In this document: positions 1 through 15,497 of the stretch, one piece after another
Layout: each line of letters opens with the position of its first letter
Numbering within the stretch: position 1 is the first letter of the stretch
Source of the DNA: Pararhizobium mangrovi
Lineage (GTDB): Bacteria; Pseudomonadota; Alphaproteobacteria; Rhizobiales; Rhizobiaceae
Direction of reading: 5' to 3'
NCBI RefSeq assembly: GCF_006516965.1
Contig: NZ_VHLH01000001.1
Location: forward strand, 124,001-188,000
Length of the DNA stretch: 64,000 bases
Notes under the pieces: generated by a model
Databases searched by the model: none
What the model saw: the letters and a program-made list of their open reading frames with translations, nothing else
What the model was told of the DNA's origin: nothing
Translations under genes and position numbers: made by a program

Positions 1-261
1 GGCACGAAAGTCTCCTTCGACGTGACCGATCGCAAGAACAAGGTGAAGGTCGTCTATACCGGCATCCTGCCCGACCTCTTCCGTGCCGGCCAGGGCGTCG
101 TCGCGGAGGGTTCGTTCGCCGGTGGAGGGTCCACCTTCGTTGCCGATACGGTGCTCGCCAAGCACGACGAGAAATATATGCCGAAGGAAGTCGCCGACGC
201 ATTGAAGGCGAAGGGCGAATGGTACGGCGATACCGCGGACGAGAAGACCGCACGGAAATAG
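1..261 (+). CDS. ccmE: CcmE, periplasmic haem chaperone (3' part only)
   Basis: The last 86 residues of CcmE (CycJ), the membrane-anchored periplasmic chaperone of system I cytochrome c maturation. CcmE takes haem covalently on a histidine and passes it to the CcmF/CcmH ligase. The reading frame is open from the first base, so the N-terminal anchor lies upstream of the window. The diagnostic HDEKYMP segment is visible, with the haem-binding His at residue 55 of the fragment and the conserved Tyr at 59. It ends 19 bases before ccmF and is clearly in the same operon. The six-CxxCH cytochrome at 33900-37292 is a plausible client of this pathway. Confidence 0.93.
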   Translation, partial: GTKVSFDVTDRKNKVKVVYTGILPDLFRAGQGVVAEGSFAGGGSTFVADTVLAKHDEKYMPKEVADALKAKGEWYGDTADEKTARK

Positions 262-280
262 CTGGAAGGGGCGAGGCGCG

Positions 281-2272
281 ATGATCAACGAACTCGGCCA
301 TTACGCGCTGGTGCTGGCGCTCGCCGTCGCGCTCGTCCAGGCGAGCGTGCCGATCCTCGGTGCCCATCGGCGCGACGCGGGGCTGATGAACGTCGCCCCC
401 GTCACCGCCGTACTGACGCTCGTGCTCGTCGCGCTTTCCTATGCGGTGCTGACGCGTGCCTATCTGGTTTCGGACTTCTCGCTGAAGACCGTGTGGGAGA
501 ACTCCCACTCGATGATGCCGACGATCTTCAAGGTCACGGGCGTGTGGGGCAACCACGAAGGCTCGATGATGCTGTGGGTGCTCATCCTCGTGCTTTTCGG
601 CGCGCTGGTCGCCGGCTTCGGGCGCAACCTGCCTGCAACGCTTCGCGCCAACGTGCTCGGCGTGCAGGCCTGGGTCACGGTCGCCTTCCTGCTCTTCATC
701 CTTTTGACCTCCAACCCCTTCGCCCGCCTCGATCCGGCGCCGCTCGAAGGCCAGGACCTGAACCCGATCCTGCAGGACTACGGGCTCGCGGTGCACCCGC
801 CGCTTCTCTATCTCGGCTATGTCGGCTTCTCGATCACCTTCGCCTTCGCCGTGGCGGCGCTGATCGACGGGCACATCGATGCGGCATGGGCGCGCTGGGT
901 GCGGCCGTGGGCGCTCGCCGCCTGGACGTTCCTGACGATCGGCATCGCGCTCGGCTCCTACTGGTCCTACTATGAGCTCGGCTGGGGCGGCTGGTGGTTC
1001 TGGGACCCGGTGGAAAACGCCTCGTTCATGCCATGGCTCGCCGGTACGGCGCTGCTGCATTCCGCGCTCGTCATGGAAAAGCGCGAGGCGCTGAAGATAT
1101 GGACCGTGCTTCTGGCGATCCTGACCTTCTCGCTGTCGCTGCTCGGCACCTTCCTCGTGCGCTCGGGCGTGCTGACCTCCGTCCACGCCTTCGCCACCGA
1201 TCCGACGCGTGGCGTCTTCATCCTGGCAATCCTCGTGATCTTCATCGGTGGCGCCTTCGCGCTGTTCGCGCTGAGGGCGAGCGCGCTGCGCCAGGGGGGA
1301 CTGTTCGCGCCGATCTCGCGGGAGGGGGCGCTCGTCCTCAACAATCTCTTCCTGACGACGGCGACGGCGACGGTGCTCGTCGGCACGCTCTACCCGCTGG
1401 CGCTCGAATCGCTGACGGGTGCGAAAATCTCCGTCGGGCCGCCCTTCTTCAATCTCACCTTCGCGCCGCTGATCATCCCGCTCTTCCTCGCCGTGCCCTT
1501 CGGGCCGCTGATGGCCTGGAAACGTGCCGACCTTCTGGCTGCGGCCCAGCGCCTCTATCTCGCCGCCGGCATCGGGCTTCTCACCGCGCTCGCCGTGATG
1601 TTCGTCGCGACCGGCGCGCCGGTGCTGGCCGCGCTCGCGATCGGGCTCGGCGTCTATGTGATGGTTGGCGCAATGGCCGATCTCGTGCAGCGGGCAGGGT
1701 TCGGGCGCGTTCCCGCCGCAACGGCCGCTCGGCGTTTCGTCGGCCTGCCGCGCTCGGCCTTCGGCACGGCGGTTGCGCATTTCGGGCTCGGCGTCGCGCT
1801 CGTCGGCATCGTTGCGGCGACGGCGTTCTCGTCCGAGGCGATCGTCACCATGAAGCCGGGCGAGACGCAGACGATCGCCGGCTACACGGTGCGCTTCGAC
1901 GACGTCACCCAAGCGACGCGCGGCACCTACGATGCCGACATCGCCCATTTCTCCGTCATGAGGGGCAGCACCAAGGTCGCCGACCTGACGTCCTCGAAAA
2001 GGCTCTATACCACCCGGCGCCAGCCGACGACGGAAGCCGGCATCAAGACTTTCGGTTTCTCGCAGCTTTACCTTTCGCTGGGCGATGCGCAGGACGATGG
2101 CGGCCGCGTCGTGCGATTGTGGTGGAAATCCTGGGTTACGCTCATCTGGCTCGGCGCCCTCGTCATGGCCGCCGGCGGGTTCACTTCGCTCTCCGACCGG
2201 CGGCTGCGTATCGGCGCTCCCACCCGGCGACGCAAACCGGCCGGACGACCCGTCGCGGAGCCGGCGGAATGA
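281..2272 (+). CDS. ccmF: CcmF, cytochrome c haem lyase subunit
   Basis: A 663-residue polytopic inner-membrane protein of cytochrome c maturation, the core of the haem ligation complex that attaches haem to CxxCH motifs of apocytochromes. The tryptophan-rich WWD haem-handling domain (residues 235-242, WGGWWFWD) is intact and followed by the usual [10 protein letters not shown] continuation. Many hydrophobic helices run along the whole chain, and a large periplasmic loop lies near residues 530-615 before the last helix. Length is normal for the family. The stop codon overlaps the ATG of the next gene (ATGA), indicating translational coupling to ccmH. Confidence 0.97.
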   Translation: MINELGHYALVLALAVALVQASVPILGAHRRDAGLMNVAPVTAVLTLVLVALSYAVLTRAYLVSDFSLKTVWENSHSMMPTIFKVTGVWGNHEGSMMLWVLILVLFGALVAGFGRNLPATLRANVLGVQAWVTVAFLLFILLTSNPFARLDPAPLEGQDLNPILQDYGLAVHPPLLYLGYVGFSITFAFAVAALIDGHIDAAWARWVRPWALAAWTFLTIGIALGSYWSYYELGWGGWWFWDPVENASFMPWLAGTALLHSALVMEKREALKIWTVLLAILTFSLSLLGTFLVRSGVLTSVHAFATDPTRGVFILAILVIFIGGAFALFALRASALRQGGLFAPISREGALVLNNLFLTTATATVLVGTLYPLALESLTGAKISVGPPFFNLTFAPLIIPLFLAVPFGPLMAWKRADLLAAAQRLYLAAGIGLLTALAVMFVATGAPVLAALAIGLGVYVMVGAMADLVQRAGFGRVPAATAARRFVGLPRSAFGTAVAHFGLGVALVGIVAATAFSSEAIVTMKPGETQTIAGYTVRFDDVTQATRGTYDADIAHFSVMRGSTKVADLTSSKRLYTTRRQPTTEAGIKTFGFSQLYLSLGDAQDDGGRVVRLWWKSWVTLIWLGALVMAAGGFTSLSDRRLRIGAPTRRRKPAGRPVAEPAE

Positions 2273-2754
2273 GGCGGGTGCTCGCGGTTATCGCGCTGAT
2301 CGCCGTCGTTTTCGCCGCCGTGACACCGGCTCTCGCGGTCGATCCCGGAGAAATGCTCGCCAATCCCAGGCTCGAAGAACGTGCACGAGCCATCTCCGCG
2401 CAACTGCGCTGCCTCGTGTGCCAGAATGAGTCGATCGACGAATCGAACGCGGATCTCGCTCACGATCTGCGGCTGCTCGTGCGTCGTCGGTTGAAGGAGG
2501 GCGAAACCAACCGGCAGGTGATCGACTACATTGTATCGCGCTATGGAGAATTCGTGCTCCTGAAGCCGCGTTTCGAGGCGAAGACCGTGTTCCTATGGGC
2601 GACGCCGATGGTCGTCTTCCTGTGCGGAGCCGGGGCGATGGTGCTCTTCGCGCGCAGGCGTCACGACGATCCCGGCGCGCAACGTCTGAATGCGGAGGAA
2701 AGGGTCGCGCTGGAAAACCTGCTCGAAAGGCGTGAAGGCGACGTTTCGGGCTGA
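2269..2754 (+). CDS. ccmH: CcmH/CycL, apocytochrome thiol reductase subunit
   Basis: A 161-residue CcmH-type (CycL) protein. It has an N-terminal signal sequence ending near ALAVD, the redox-active CxxC in [10 protein letters not shown] (Cys48 and Cys51) that keeps apocytochrome cysteines reduced, and one C-terminal membrane helix at about residues 104-125 followed by a short polar tail. This is the short bacterial form without a fused TPR (CcmI-like) domain. Its ATG overlaps the ccmF stop by four bases, so the start is well fixed. It is the last ccm gene here; the next gene encodes an exported DegP-like protein. Confidence 0.95.
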   Translation: MRRVLAVIALIAVVFAAVTPALAVDPGEMLANPRLEERARAISAQLRCLVCQNESIDESNADLAHDLRLLVRRRLKEGETNRQVIDYIVSRYGEFVLLKPRFEAKTVFLWATPMVVFLCGAGAMVLFARRRHDDPGAQRLNAEERVALENLLERREGDVSG

Positions 2755-2922
2755 ACGTTCGAACCCGACGACGAATTAACAAAACGTCATCCTGCGGACA
2801 GGCGCTCGTAATGCGGGCTGCGCTATGGTTCTGTGGAATCATGGGCTGGATCCACAGAATCGACCAGGAGCGACAAGAGCGTGCACGGGTGTGGTCATCG
2901 CTTCGTACCGGACGGAGCCGGC

Positions 2923-4341
2923 GTGTTCGCACGGCGGATCGGCGCCGCATCGCTCTTCGCGTGCGCACTGATCGCCGCGAACTTGGCCCTTGCCGCTCCC
3001 GTCTTCGTCGACGCGCCCAAGGCGCCGAGCTTCGCACCGGTGGTGGAAGCCGTCTCGCCGGCCGTCGTTTCGGTGCGGGCGCGAAGCGCCGATGTGCCAT
3101 CCGGCAGCGCTGCGAACGGCGGCGGCGCCGGCCCGATCGAAAGCTTCTTCAATAGCCTCGACGACGGCAGGCAGGGCGATGTGCGACCGGTCTCGCAAGG
3201 CTCCGGCTTTTTCGTTTCGCCGGACGGATACGTGGTCACGAACGACGACGTGGTCGCCGGTGGCGATTCCTTCGATGTGGTGCTTGCCGATGGCCGGACT
3301 CTTTCGGCAAAGCTCGTCGGCGAGGACCGGCGCACCGACCTCGCCGTGCTGAAGGTCGAGGCGAAGGACAGGACTTTCACCTATCTGGGCTTTGCCGACG
3401 ACGACAAGCCGAGGATCGGCGACTGGGTCGTGGCCGTCGGCAATCCGTACGGCCTCGGCGTGACGGTCACCGCCGGCATCGTCTCCTCGCGCGGCAGCGA
3501 TCTCGGCGCCGATCCCTATGACGACTATCTTCAGTTCGATGCGCTGGTGAAGCGCGGGGATGCCGGCGGACCGGCCTTCAATCTGAGCGGACAGGTGGTC
3601 GGCGTCAACGCGATGGCCTTTTCCGCCGCCGGCGGCAATATGGGCGTCGCCTTCGCCATACCGGCCGCCACGGTGAAGAAGGTCGTGCACGAACTGATCG
3701 AGAACGGCACCGTGGAGCGCGGCTGGCTCGGCGTGACGCTGCAGAACGTCGACGCCGAGATCGCCGAGTCCGTCGGGCTCGACACGCCGCACGGCGCCCT
3801 CGTCGCCGATGTCGATCCGAAGTCGCCTGCCCACGAGGCGGGCCTGAAGCCCGGCGACGTCGTCACCCGGTTCGACGGTACGCCCGTCGAGAACCCGCGC
3901 TCGCTGGCCCATGCGCTGACGGCAGACCATCCGGGCACCAGCGTATCGCTCGACATCTGGCGTAATGGCAACGCGCGCACCCTGAAGGTGACGCTGGCGA
4001 AGCATCCGAACCCGGCCCCGCCGCGCGTCAGGCGGCCGGCGCAAGCGGGCAGCGTACCGGCGAGCGGGTCGCCGCTGGCTGAGTTCGGCCTGACCGTCGT
4101 CGCCTCGGACGCGCGCGTCGGCGTCGTTGTGACCGACGTCGTTCCCGGTTCGCCGGCAGACGACCGCGGGCTCGAGCCGGGCGATGCCATCCGTTCCATC
4201 GGCGGCCTGCCCGTCCACTCGGCGCAGGACGTGCTGGCAGCACTTTCGGCCGCGGCGGAAAAGGGGCGCAAGGCCGTGCTCTTCCGCCTCGAGGACGGCG
4301 GTCGGAGCCGCTTCATCGCGCTGCCGGTGGAAAAGGGCTGA
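2923..4341 (+). CDS. DegP/HtrA-like periplasmic protein with degenerate catalytic triad
   Basis: HtrA family architecture: signal peptide, trypsin-like domain and two PDZ domains (about residues 270-360 and 375-465). The catalytic triad looks broken. The usual TNNHV box reads TNDDV, giving Asp109 where His is expected. The middle Asp is kept in RTDLAVL (Asp139). The GNSGGP nucleophile box reads GDAGGP, giving Ala214 for Ser. It is therefore predicted to be a non-proteolytic chaperone, scaffold or sensor-type homologue. The start is uncertain: the GTG at 2923 has a GGAG five bases upstream and gives a clean signal peptide, while in-frame GTGs at 2881 and 2833 are also possible (numbering here uses 2923). 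It lies between ccmH and a two-component system. Confidence 0.88.
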   Translation: MFARRIGAASLFACALIAANLALAAPVFVDAPKAPSFAPVVEAVSPAVVSVRARSADVPSGSAANGGGAGPIESFFNSLDDGRQGDVRPVSQGSGFFVSPDGYVVTNDDVVAGGDSFDVVLADGRTLSAKLVGEDRRTDLAVLKVEAKDRTFTYLGFADDDKPRIGDWVVAVGNPYGLGVTVTAGIVSSRGSDLGADPYDDYLQFDALVKRGDAGGPAFNLSGQVVGVNAMAFSAAGGNMGVAFAIPAATVKKVVHELIENGTVERGWLGVTLQNVDAEIAESVGLDTPHGALVADVDPKSPAHEAGLKPGDVVTRFDGTPVENPRSLAHALTADHPGTSVSLDIWRNGNARTLKVTLAKHPNPAPPRVRRPAQAGSVPASGSPLAEFGLTVVASDARVGVVVTDVVPGSPADDRGLEPGDAIRSIGGLPVHSAQDVLAALSAAAEKGRKAVLFRLEDGGRSRFIALPVEKG

Positions 4342-4383
4342 ACGGCCTTGAAGACCTTGATCGAGAAAGCCGGAGGATAAACG

Positions 4384-5139
4384 ATGAGCGAAACCGCCGA
4401 CGACGCAGGCCAACGCCGAAAGGATGTTGCATCCGGCCAGAACGGCCCTACGCTTTCCGGCATGCGCGTTCTCGTCGTGGAAGACGACCCCGAAGCGGTC
4501 GATTACCTCACCCGGGCCTTCAAGGAGGTCGGTATCGTCGCCGATCATGCCGGCGATGGTGACGACGGCCTGCTGATGGCGAGCGAGGACAATTACGACG
4601 TCCTCGTCGTCGACCGCATGCTGCCGCGTCGCGACGGGCTGAGCATGATCGCGGAACTGCGCGGCAAGGGGCTCGACACGCCGGTCATCATCCTGTCGGC
4701 GCTCGGCCAGGTGGACGACCGCGTCACAGGTCTGCGGGCAGGCGGGGACGACTACCTGCCCAAGCCCTATGCCTTTTCAGAACTGCTCGCGCGGGTGGAG
4801 GTTCTCGGTCGGCGAAAGAGCGCCCGCGAGGCCGAGACCCAGTACCGGGTCGGCGATCTGGAACTCGATCGTCTCAGCCATCAGGTGCGCCGTGCCGGAC
4901 AGCCGATCACGCTGCAGCCGCGCGAGTACCGGCTGCTCGAATACCTGATGAAGAATGCCGATCAGGTCGTCACCCGCACGATGCTGCTCGAAAACGTCTG
5001 GGACTATCACTTCGACCCGCAGACGAACGTCATCGACGTGCACATCTCGCGGCTGCGTTCGAAGATCGAGAAGGGGTTCGATACGCCGCTCCTGCACACG
5101 GTGCGCGGCGCCGGCTACATGATGAAGGCCGACGCCTGA
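4384..5139 (+). CDS. OmpR-family response regulator
   Basis: A 251-residue response regulator. The N-terminal receiver has an acidic pocket (VVEDD), phospho-acceptor Asp77 in LVVDRMLPRRDG and the conserved Lys in LPKPY. The C-terminal part (about 153-250) is an OmpR/PhoB winged helix, with the typical NVIDVHISRLRSKIE and TVRGAGYMM segments. A strong GGAGG lies seven bases before the ATG; a shorter form from Met27 would also encode a complete receiver. The partner kinase starts nine bases downstream. Target genes cannot be read from the sequence. The position after ccm and a DegP-like gene suggests an envelope or redox stress role, which is inference only. Confidence 0.94.
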   Translation: MSETADDAGQRRKDVASGQNGPTLSGMRVLVVEDDPEAVDYLTRAFKEVGIVADHAGDGDDGLLMASEDNYDVLVVDRMLPRRDGLSMIAELRGKGLDTPVIILSALGQVDDRVTGLRAGGDDYLPKPYAFSELLARVEVLGRRKSAREAETQYRVGDLELDRLSHQVRRAGQPITLQPREYRLLEYLMKNADQVVTRTMLLENVWDYHFDPQTNVIDVHISRLRSKIEKGFDTPLLHTVRGAGYMMKADA

Positions 5140-5148
5140 AGGAAGACG

Positions 5149-6668
5149 ATGGCGGAAATCGGCCTCGGCAGGAACAGAATTCCGCGCAGCGCGGAGGATC
5201 TGCGCCGCATCGTCAAGGTGCGGTGGAAGAGCCTGCGCTCGCGCCGGACCCGAGCGAGCGTTCTCGCCAAGGTATCCGCGCTCACGCGCACGACGGCCGT
5301 CCGGCTCTCCGCGCTCTATCTCCTGCTTTTCGCGGTCTGTGCGCTGGCGCTCGTCTTCTACGTCACCGCGATGTCGGAGAACCTTCTCCGTGCGCAGGTG
5401 AAGCAGGCCGTCGACAACGAGGTGCAGCTTCTCGGCCAAGCCTATCGAAACGGCGGCATCACCACGCTGGTGCGTGTCGTCGAGCGGCGCTCGCGCCAGC
5501 CGGGCGCGGCGCTTCTGACGATCGCCGCACCGAACGGCGACATCCTCACCGGCAACGTCGAATCGCTCCAGCCCGGCGTCCTCGACCATCAGGGCTGGAC
5601 GCAGATCCCGTTCCGCTATCAGCGCTATACCGACAGCGACAGCGACGCGACGCATACGGCGATCGCGCGCATCATCCAGCTGCCGAACGGCATGCGGCTT
5701 CTGGTCGGGCGCGATCTCGGCGAGCCGGAACGTTTCCGCGGTCTGGTGCGTCAGGCATTGGCGGTGGCGCTGGCGATCATGGGGCTCGGCGCGCTCGCCA
5801 TCTGGTTCTTCGTCGGGCGGCGGGCGCTGAAGCGCATCGGCCGGATGTCGGCCGCCAGCCGCAAGATCATGGCGGGCGATCTCGCTCAGCGTCTGCCGAC
5901 CGGGCGTTCCGGCGACGAGTTCGACCGCCTCTCGCAATCGCTCAACACCATGCTCGGCCGCATCGAATCGCTGAACGAGGGGCTGCGACAGGTCTCCGAC
6001 AACATCGCCCACGACCTCAAGACGCCGCTCACCCGCATGCGCAACAAGGCCGAGGCCGCGCTCGCGAGCGGAGGCGGCGACGAGGACTATCGCCTTGCGC
6101 TGGAAGAAACGCTGGTGGAATCGGATCAGCTCATCCGCACCTTCAACGCGCTCCTGATGATCTCGCGCGTCGAAGCCGGCTCCTCGGCCGCCGAGATGTC
6201 GCCGATCGATCTCTCCGCCATTGCGGCCGATACCTGCGATCTCTACGAGCCGCTCGCGGAGGAGGAAGGCATGAACCTTGCGATGGCGATCGAACCCGGC
6301 GTGCGGGTGAAGGGCAATCGGGAACTGGTGGCGCAGGCCTTGGTCAATCTCATCGACAATGCCATGAAATACGCAGGCGATGCGGAAAACACGACGATCC
6401 GGGTTTCGCTGGCCGACGACGAGGAGGCCGTCGTGCTCTCGGTCGAAGACGGGGGGCGAGGCATTCCGAGCGAGAAGCGCGACGATGTCGTGCGGCGTTT
6501 CGTGCGGCTCGACGAAAGCCGCACCATGCCGGGCACGGGCCTGGGGCTGAGCCTCGTAAACGCCGTCATGTCCCTGCATGGCGGCCGGCTCGCCCTCGAT
6601 GATGCAATGCCCGACGAGGCGATGAAGGGTCTGCGCGTTTCGATGATGTTTCCCAAGAAGGTCGATGC

Positions 6669-6672
<4 letters not shown>
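5149..6672 (+). CDS. Sensor histidine kinase, partner of the upstream regulator
   Basis: A 507-residue membrane sensor kinase. It has a long basic cytoplasmic N-terminus, a membrane helix at about 50-72, a periplasmic sensor region of about 130 residues, a second helix at about 202-222, HAMP at about 223-275, HisKA with phospho-acceptor His288 in NIAHDLKTPL, and a HATPase domain with N box (NLIDNAMKYA), DGGRGI and GTGLGLS motifs. An AAGGAAGACG ribosome site precedes the ATG. The stop overlaps the glnE start (ATGA), so kinase and glnE are co-translated, which ties this system to nitrogen control at the transcript level. The signal sensed is unknown; the neighbouring inactive DegP homologue is a possible accessory. 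Confidence 0.94.
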
Positions 6673-12041
<5,369 letters not shown>

Positions 12042-12103
12042 CGCCTTGCTCCGATCGCGATATGGAGTGAATCAAAGCTGATTCTCGCTGTCCAGCGAAA
12101 TCC

Positions 12104-12118
12104 TTAGTGATGCATTAA
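12104..12118. promoter_or_regulatory. CtrA-box-like site upstream of the PleC-like kinase
   Basis: TTAG-N7-TTAA followed by CC. This is one mismatch from the CtrA consensus TTAA-N7-TTAA, with exact spacing, 63-77 bases upstream of the kinase start. CtrA control of cell-cycle kinases is known in alphaproteobacteria; binding here is inferred from pattern only. Confidence 0.4.
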
Positions 12119-12202
12119 CCATAATTGACCGGCGACATTTCGGGGTCGGGCGTCCGCATCTGCGGTCTTCCGCCCGGTACGCGGCCTATCATGCCGTAAT
12201 GC

Positions 12203-13321
12203 CTACGGTTTTACCTGTCCGGCGAAAAGGCGGAAACGCACGCCGCCTGCATCGAAATCGAGGCTCGTCTCGCCGTCGAAATATGCGGCGACGATGCGTT
12301 CGATGAGCCGCGAGCCGAAGCCGCGTTCGTTCGGCGGAACGACCGGCGGGCCGCCCGTCTCCCGCCATTCGAAGGCGAGCTCCTCTTCGCCGCCGCTCCA
12401 GCGAATGTCGACATGGCCATCTTCGACCGAAAGCGCGCCGTATTTCGCCGCGTTCGTGGCGAGCTCGTGCAGGGCCAGCGAAAGGCCGAGCGCCTGGGGC
12501 GCGGTCAACTCGATCTGCGGTCCGGCGATCGCGAACCCGCCCTGGCCGGTACGATGGGGCGAAAGGGCGGTCTCGACGACGTCGCCGATCAGGGCCGTGG
12601 AGGTGTCCTTCGTCGTCAGGATATCCTGCGCGCGAGCCATCGCGCCGAGGCGGGCGGAGATCGCCTCGCGCGCCTGCGCGACGTCCTCGCTGCGGCGCAG
12701 CGACTGCGTGACGATCGCCTGCACCATGGAAAGCGTATTCTTCATTCGGTGCGACATCTCGCGCACGAGCTGGTTCTGCCGGTCCTGCGCAGCGCGAAGG
12801 GCCTCCGTCGCCCGTCGTTCCTCACCGAGAACGCGGCGCAGCTCGATCTGGGTCATCACCTGGCGCGCGAGCGTGCGAAGCGCATTGACCTGACGGTCGT
12901 CGAGCGTACGCGGGGCATGGTCGAGCACGCACAGCGTGCCGATCGGAATACCGTCCGGCGTTCGCAGAAGCGCACCGGCGTAGAAGCGAAGGCCGCCCGC
13001 GTCATGGACGAGCGCGTTGCCGTCGAAGCGCGAATCCTTGGTGGCGTCCGGGACGATCAGCATTTCCTCGACGAGCATGGCGTGCCGGCAGAACGAGGTC
13101 TCGAGCGGCGAGGACCGCACGCCGAGCCCGACCTCCGCCTTGAAGAACTGGCGATCGGTGTCGACGAGGTTCACCACCGCGATCGGCGTCCCGCAGACAT
13201 CGGCGGCAAGCCGGGCGAGATCGTCGAAATCGTCTTCGCGCGGCGTGTCCAGAAGGTCGTAGGAACGCAAGACTCGCGAGCGCGTTCCCTCGTCGGTCAA
13301 GACGATGCCGTCTTCATTCAT
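12203..13321 (-). CDS. GAF-domain HWE-type histidine kinase
   Basis: A 372-residue soluble kinase. Residues of about 30-165 form a GAF sensor domain, with the SFCRHAML and PDATKDSRF pattern typical of these proteins. A kinase of the HWE class follows: His191 in EMSHRMKNTLSMVQ, the histidine-containing N box HELATNAAKYGALS, and WRE in FEWRETGG. HWE kinases in alphaproteobacteria often respond to light, redox or general stress and signal to single-domain regulators or PhyR-type pathways. No receiver gene is adjacent. It has no membrane segment. Transcribed in the same direction as the PleC-like gene but 161 bases upstream of it, so probably its own unit. Confidence 0.9.
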   Translation of the reverse strand: MNEDGIVLTDEGTRSRVLRSYDLLDTPREDDFDDLARLAADVCGTPIAVVNLVDTDRQFFKAEVGLGVRSSPLETSFCRHAMLVEEMLIVPDATKDSRFDGNALVHDAGGLRFYAGALLRTPDGIPIGTLCVLDHAPRTLDDRQVNALRTLARQVMTQIELRRVLGEERRATEALRAAQDRQNQLVREMSHRMKNTLSMVQAIVTQSLRRSEDVAQAREAISARLGAMARAQDILTTKDTSTALIGDVVETALSPHRTGQGGFAIAGPQIELTAPQALGLSLALHELATNAAKYGALSVEDGHVDIRWSGGEEELAFEWRETGGPPVVPPNERGFGSRLIERIVAAYFDGETSLDFDAGGVRFRLFAGQVKP

Positions 13322-13802
13322 CGTTTAAACAGACCCCCTTGCGCACGTCCTGCCCCTTGAGTGCTGACCGATGCCATTCGGCCGATCGAACGTCCGAAAC
13401 CCTTTTCCAAGGCTCGAACGGGCGATCGTTTCTGCCCCGATCCCCCGAATACCAGATATTTGCCCGTTTCCGCCATGCCCGAGCGCAAAATCCGCTCTTA
13501 GCTGCGATGTCGAGCAGCGATGCGCTCGTCATACGCACATCGGTAAAACGACCCATTGGGGAGAGGAAGGCGTATTCTACGAGCGAGTTCAAGGTCAACG
13601 ATTGTCAAGTCCGCCGATCTGCGGGTAGGTGAAGCTGTCGCCCTCGATCGGCAAATGCCGTCAACCGCAAACTGGACCGCTCCCGAATGCTCGCCCGCCA
13701 GATCCGTCCTCGGACGGGGAGAAAGCCGAACCCCCGGCGTTCCGCCGCACACCGTTATGCCCGGCATCCCGGAAGGACCAAAGTGCGGAGATCGAATGTC
13801 GA
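13322..13802. other. Long intergenic region, no gene assigned
   Basis: About 480 bases between the divergent kinase (minus) and the three-gene plus-strand operon. Short open frames occur on both strands but none has a convincing ribosome site or protein-like composition. No tRNA, clear terminator or known riboswitch was recognised. It presumably holds both divergent promoters. Confidence 0.4.
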
Positions 13803-15497
13803 ATGACCGGAAATGAACGGGGTGCGGCCGGCGAACCTTCGATGGCCCAGAAAGTCGGCGGAATGAAAACCGAAGCGATGCGCGAAGGGATCGCCAAGGC
13901 CGTACTCGCCGAAATCCCGAAGCTGCTCACGCTTCTCGACCGCACGCCCGTGAGCGCGACCTATGGCTGCTTCGATCGTGCCTACTGGCACTATCGCATT
14001 CTCGATTTCCCTTGCGGCATGTCGCAGGAATTCGTCCTGCCGCTCGCCCTCGTCTGGTCCATGCCGGACATACCGGGCAACCCCTACTACCGCGATCCAG
14101 TGCTGCGCGACGAAGTGATGGCCGCCATCGATTATGCGGCCCGTTCGGCCCATGCGGACGGTTCGTGCGACGACTACTACCCCTTCGAGCGTGCCGCCGG
14201 CGCCGCCGCCTTCTCCCTTTTCGCCATTCTCGGTGCGCTGGAGGCGATGGAGATCGCGCCGGAGCCGCAGGTCGCAGCCTTCCTGAAGCGTCGCGCCCGC
14301 TGGCTTGCGACCCACCGCGAGAGCGGCCGGCTTTCCAACCACGAAGCGCTCATCGTTTCGTGCCTGGCGCAGATGCACGCACGTTTTCCGAACGAAGGGT
14401 TCGAGGAGGCGATGCGCACACGGCTCGAACGCCTCGTCTCCTGGCAGCACGAGGAAGGCTGGTTCGACGAATATGGCGGCGCCGATCTCGGCTACCTTTC
14501 GCTGACGATCGGTCTGCTTTCCGATCTCGACCGGCGCCGGCCCGACCTCGATCTGCGGCCGGCGATCCGTCGCGCGGTGGATTTCCTGGCCCATTTCGTT
14601 CATCCGGACGGCACCGTCGGCGGCGAATATTCGAGCCGTTCGACACTGAACTTCTTCCCGCACGGCTTCGAAATTGCCGGTGCCTGGTATCCTGCTGCCC
14701 TGAAGGTGAACGACCTCGCCCTTCGCCCGCTCGTAGAGGGCAGGGCGCCGTGCTATTCCGACGACCACATCATCGGTCATCATCTCTGGTCTTGGCTCCT
14801 CACGCTGAAGGCGCTGCGCCACGATCGCTTCGAGGAAGGCGAACCCGAATACGCCTCGGTGGAGGACGGCCGGCGCGTCTTCGAAGGGTGCAGCCTGTTC
14901 GTCGAGCGCGCGGACGGCGACATGCTCGTCGCAGCCCTTTCCCGCGGTGGCGTGCTCAAGGCGTTTTGCGACGGCGCGCTCGTCGCGAGCGATACGGGCG
15001 TCACGCTTCGAGACCGTGCGGCCGGCAAGGCGGCCGTTTGCAGTCTGCCGGGTTCGGATTACCGCGTGGAGGACCACCGAATCGTCGTTTCCGGCGAGAT
15101 GAGCTGGGGCAAGGAGGCCCGACTGACGCCGGTCAAGAACGTGATCCTGCGCATTCTGATGCTGGGTTTCGGCCGGTTCTTCCCCGATCTCGTCCGCCGC
15201 CTCCTGCAAAAGGTGCTCGTTACCGGCAAAAAGGCCGCTCCCTATGCATTCGAGCGGCATCTTGTGCGTGAGGCGGACGAATGGCGTGTCGAGGATCGCA
15301 TTACCAGTCATAAGGGATGGGGCGACGTCGATCGCATCGGGATCTCCTCGCACCAGACCGCGATGACGACGATCATGGCGCGCGTCTACGCACCGAGCCA
15401 GCGCGTCGCGTTCTTCGACCTCACGGAAAGGCTCGAAGCCCTCGGCGACGACGAAACGCTGGTCGTCTCGCGTCCCTTGACGGCGGAGGCATCGTGA
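13803..15497 (+). CDS. Unknown soluble protein, first gene of an envelope operon
   Basis: About 564 residues with no signal peptide or membrane helix. The first two thirds are rich in paired amphipathic helices with aromatic and glycine turns (for example WHYRILDFPCGMSQEF, WQHEEGWFDEYGGADLGYLS, SYSDDHIIGHHLWSWL-like segments). This resembles alpha/alpha-barrel polysaccharide lyases or glycosidases such as heparinase-like proteins, and the last third looks beta-rich. No catalytic motif could be assigned, so the function is unknown. The start is uncertain: ATGs at 13803, 13842 and 13863 are all in frame. The end overlaps the GTG of the next gene, and the operon continues with flippase-like and GT-C-like membrane proteins, suggesting glycan or glycolipid work. 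Confidence 0.75.
   Translation: MTGNERGAAGEPSMAQKVGGMKTEAMREGIAKAVLAEIPKLLTLLDRTPVSATYGCFDRAYWHYRILDFPCGMSQEFVLPLALVWSMPDIPGNPYYRDPVLRDEVMAAIDYAARSAHADGSCDDYYPFERAAGAAAFSLFAILGALEAMEIAPEPQVAAFLKRRARWLATHRESGRLSNHEALIVSCLAQMHARFPNEGFEEAMRTRLERLVSWQHEEGWFDEYGGADLGYLSLTIGLLSDLDRRRPDLDLRPAIRRAVDFLAHFVHPDGTVGGEYSSRSTLNFFPHGFEIAGAWYPAALKVNDLALRPLVEGRAPCYSDDHIIGHHLWSWLLTLKALRHDRFEEGEPEYASVEDGRRVFEGCSLFVERADGDMLVAALSRGGVLKAFCDGALVASDTGVTLRDRAAGKAAVCSLPGSDYRVEDHRIVVSGEMSWGKEARLTPVKNVILRILMLGFGRFFPDLVRRLLQKVLVTGKKAAPYAFERHLVREADEWRVEDRITSHKGWGDVDRIGISSHQTAMTTIMARVYAPSQRVAFFDLTERLEALGDDETLVVSRPLTAEAS

Noticed and set aside
13498-13767. Minus-strand frame whose translation contains PTRRSADL, reminiscent of Illumina adapter read-through
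   Set aside because: The nucleotides do not match the adapter (CCTACCCGCAGATCGG rather than the adapter CCTACACGACGCTC), so the resemblance is only at peptide level and by chance.
13629-13802. N-terminal extension of the first gene of the envelope operon
   Set aside because: The added 58 residues are Pro/Arg/Ser-rich and lack a ribosome site. A downstream ATG is preferred.
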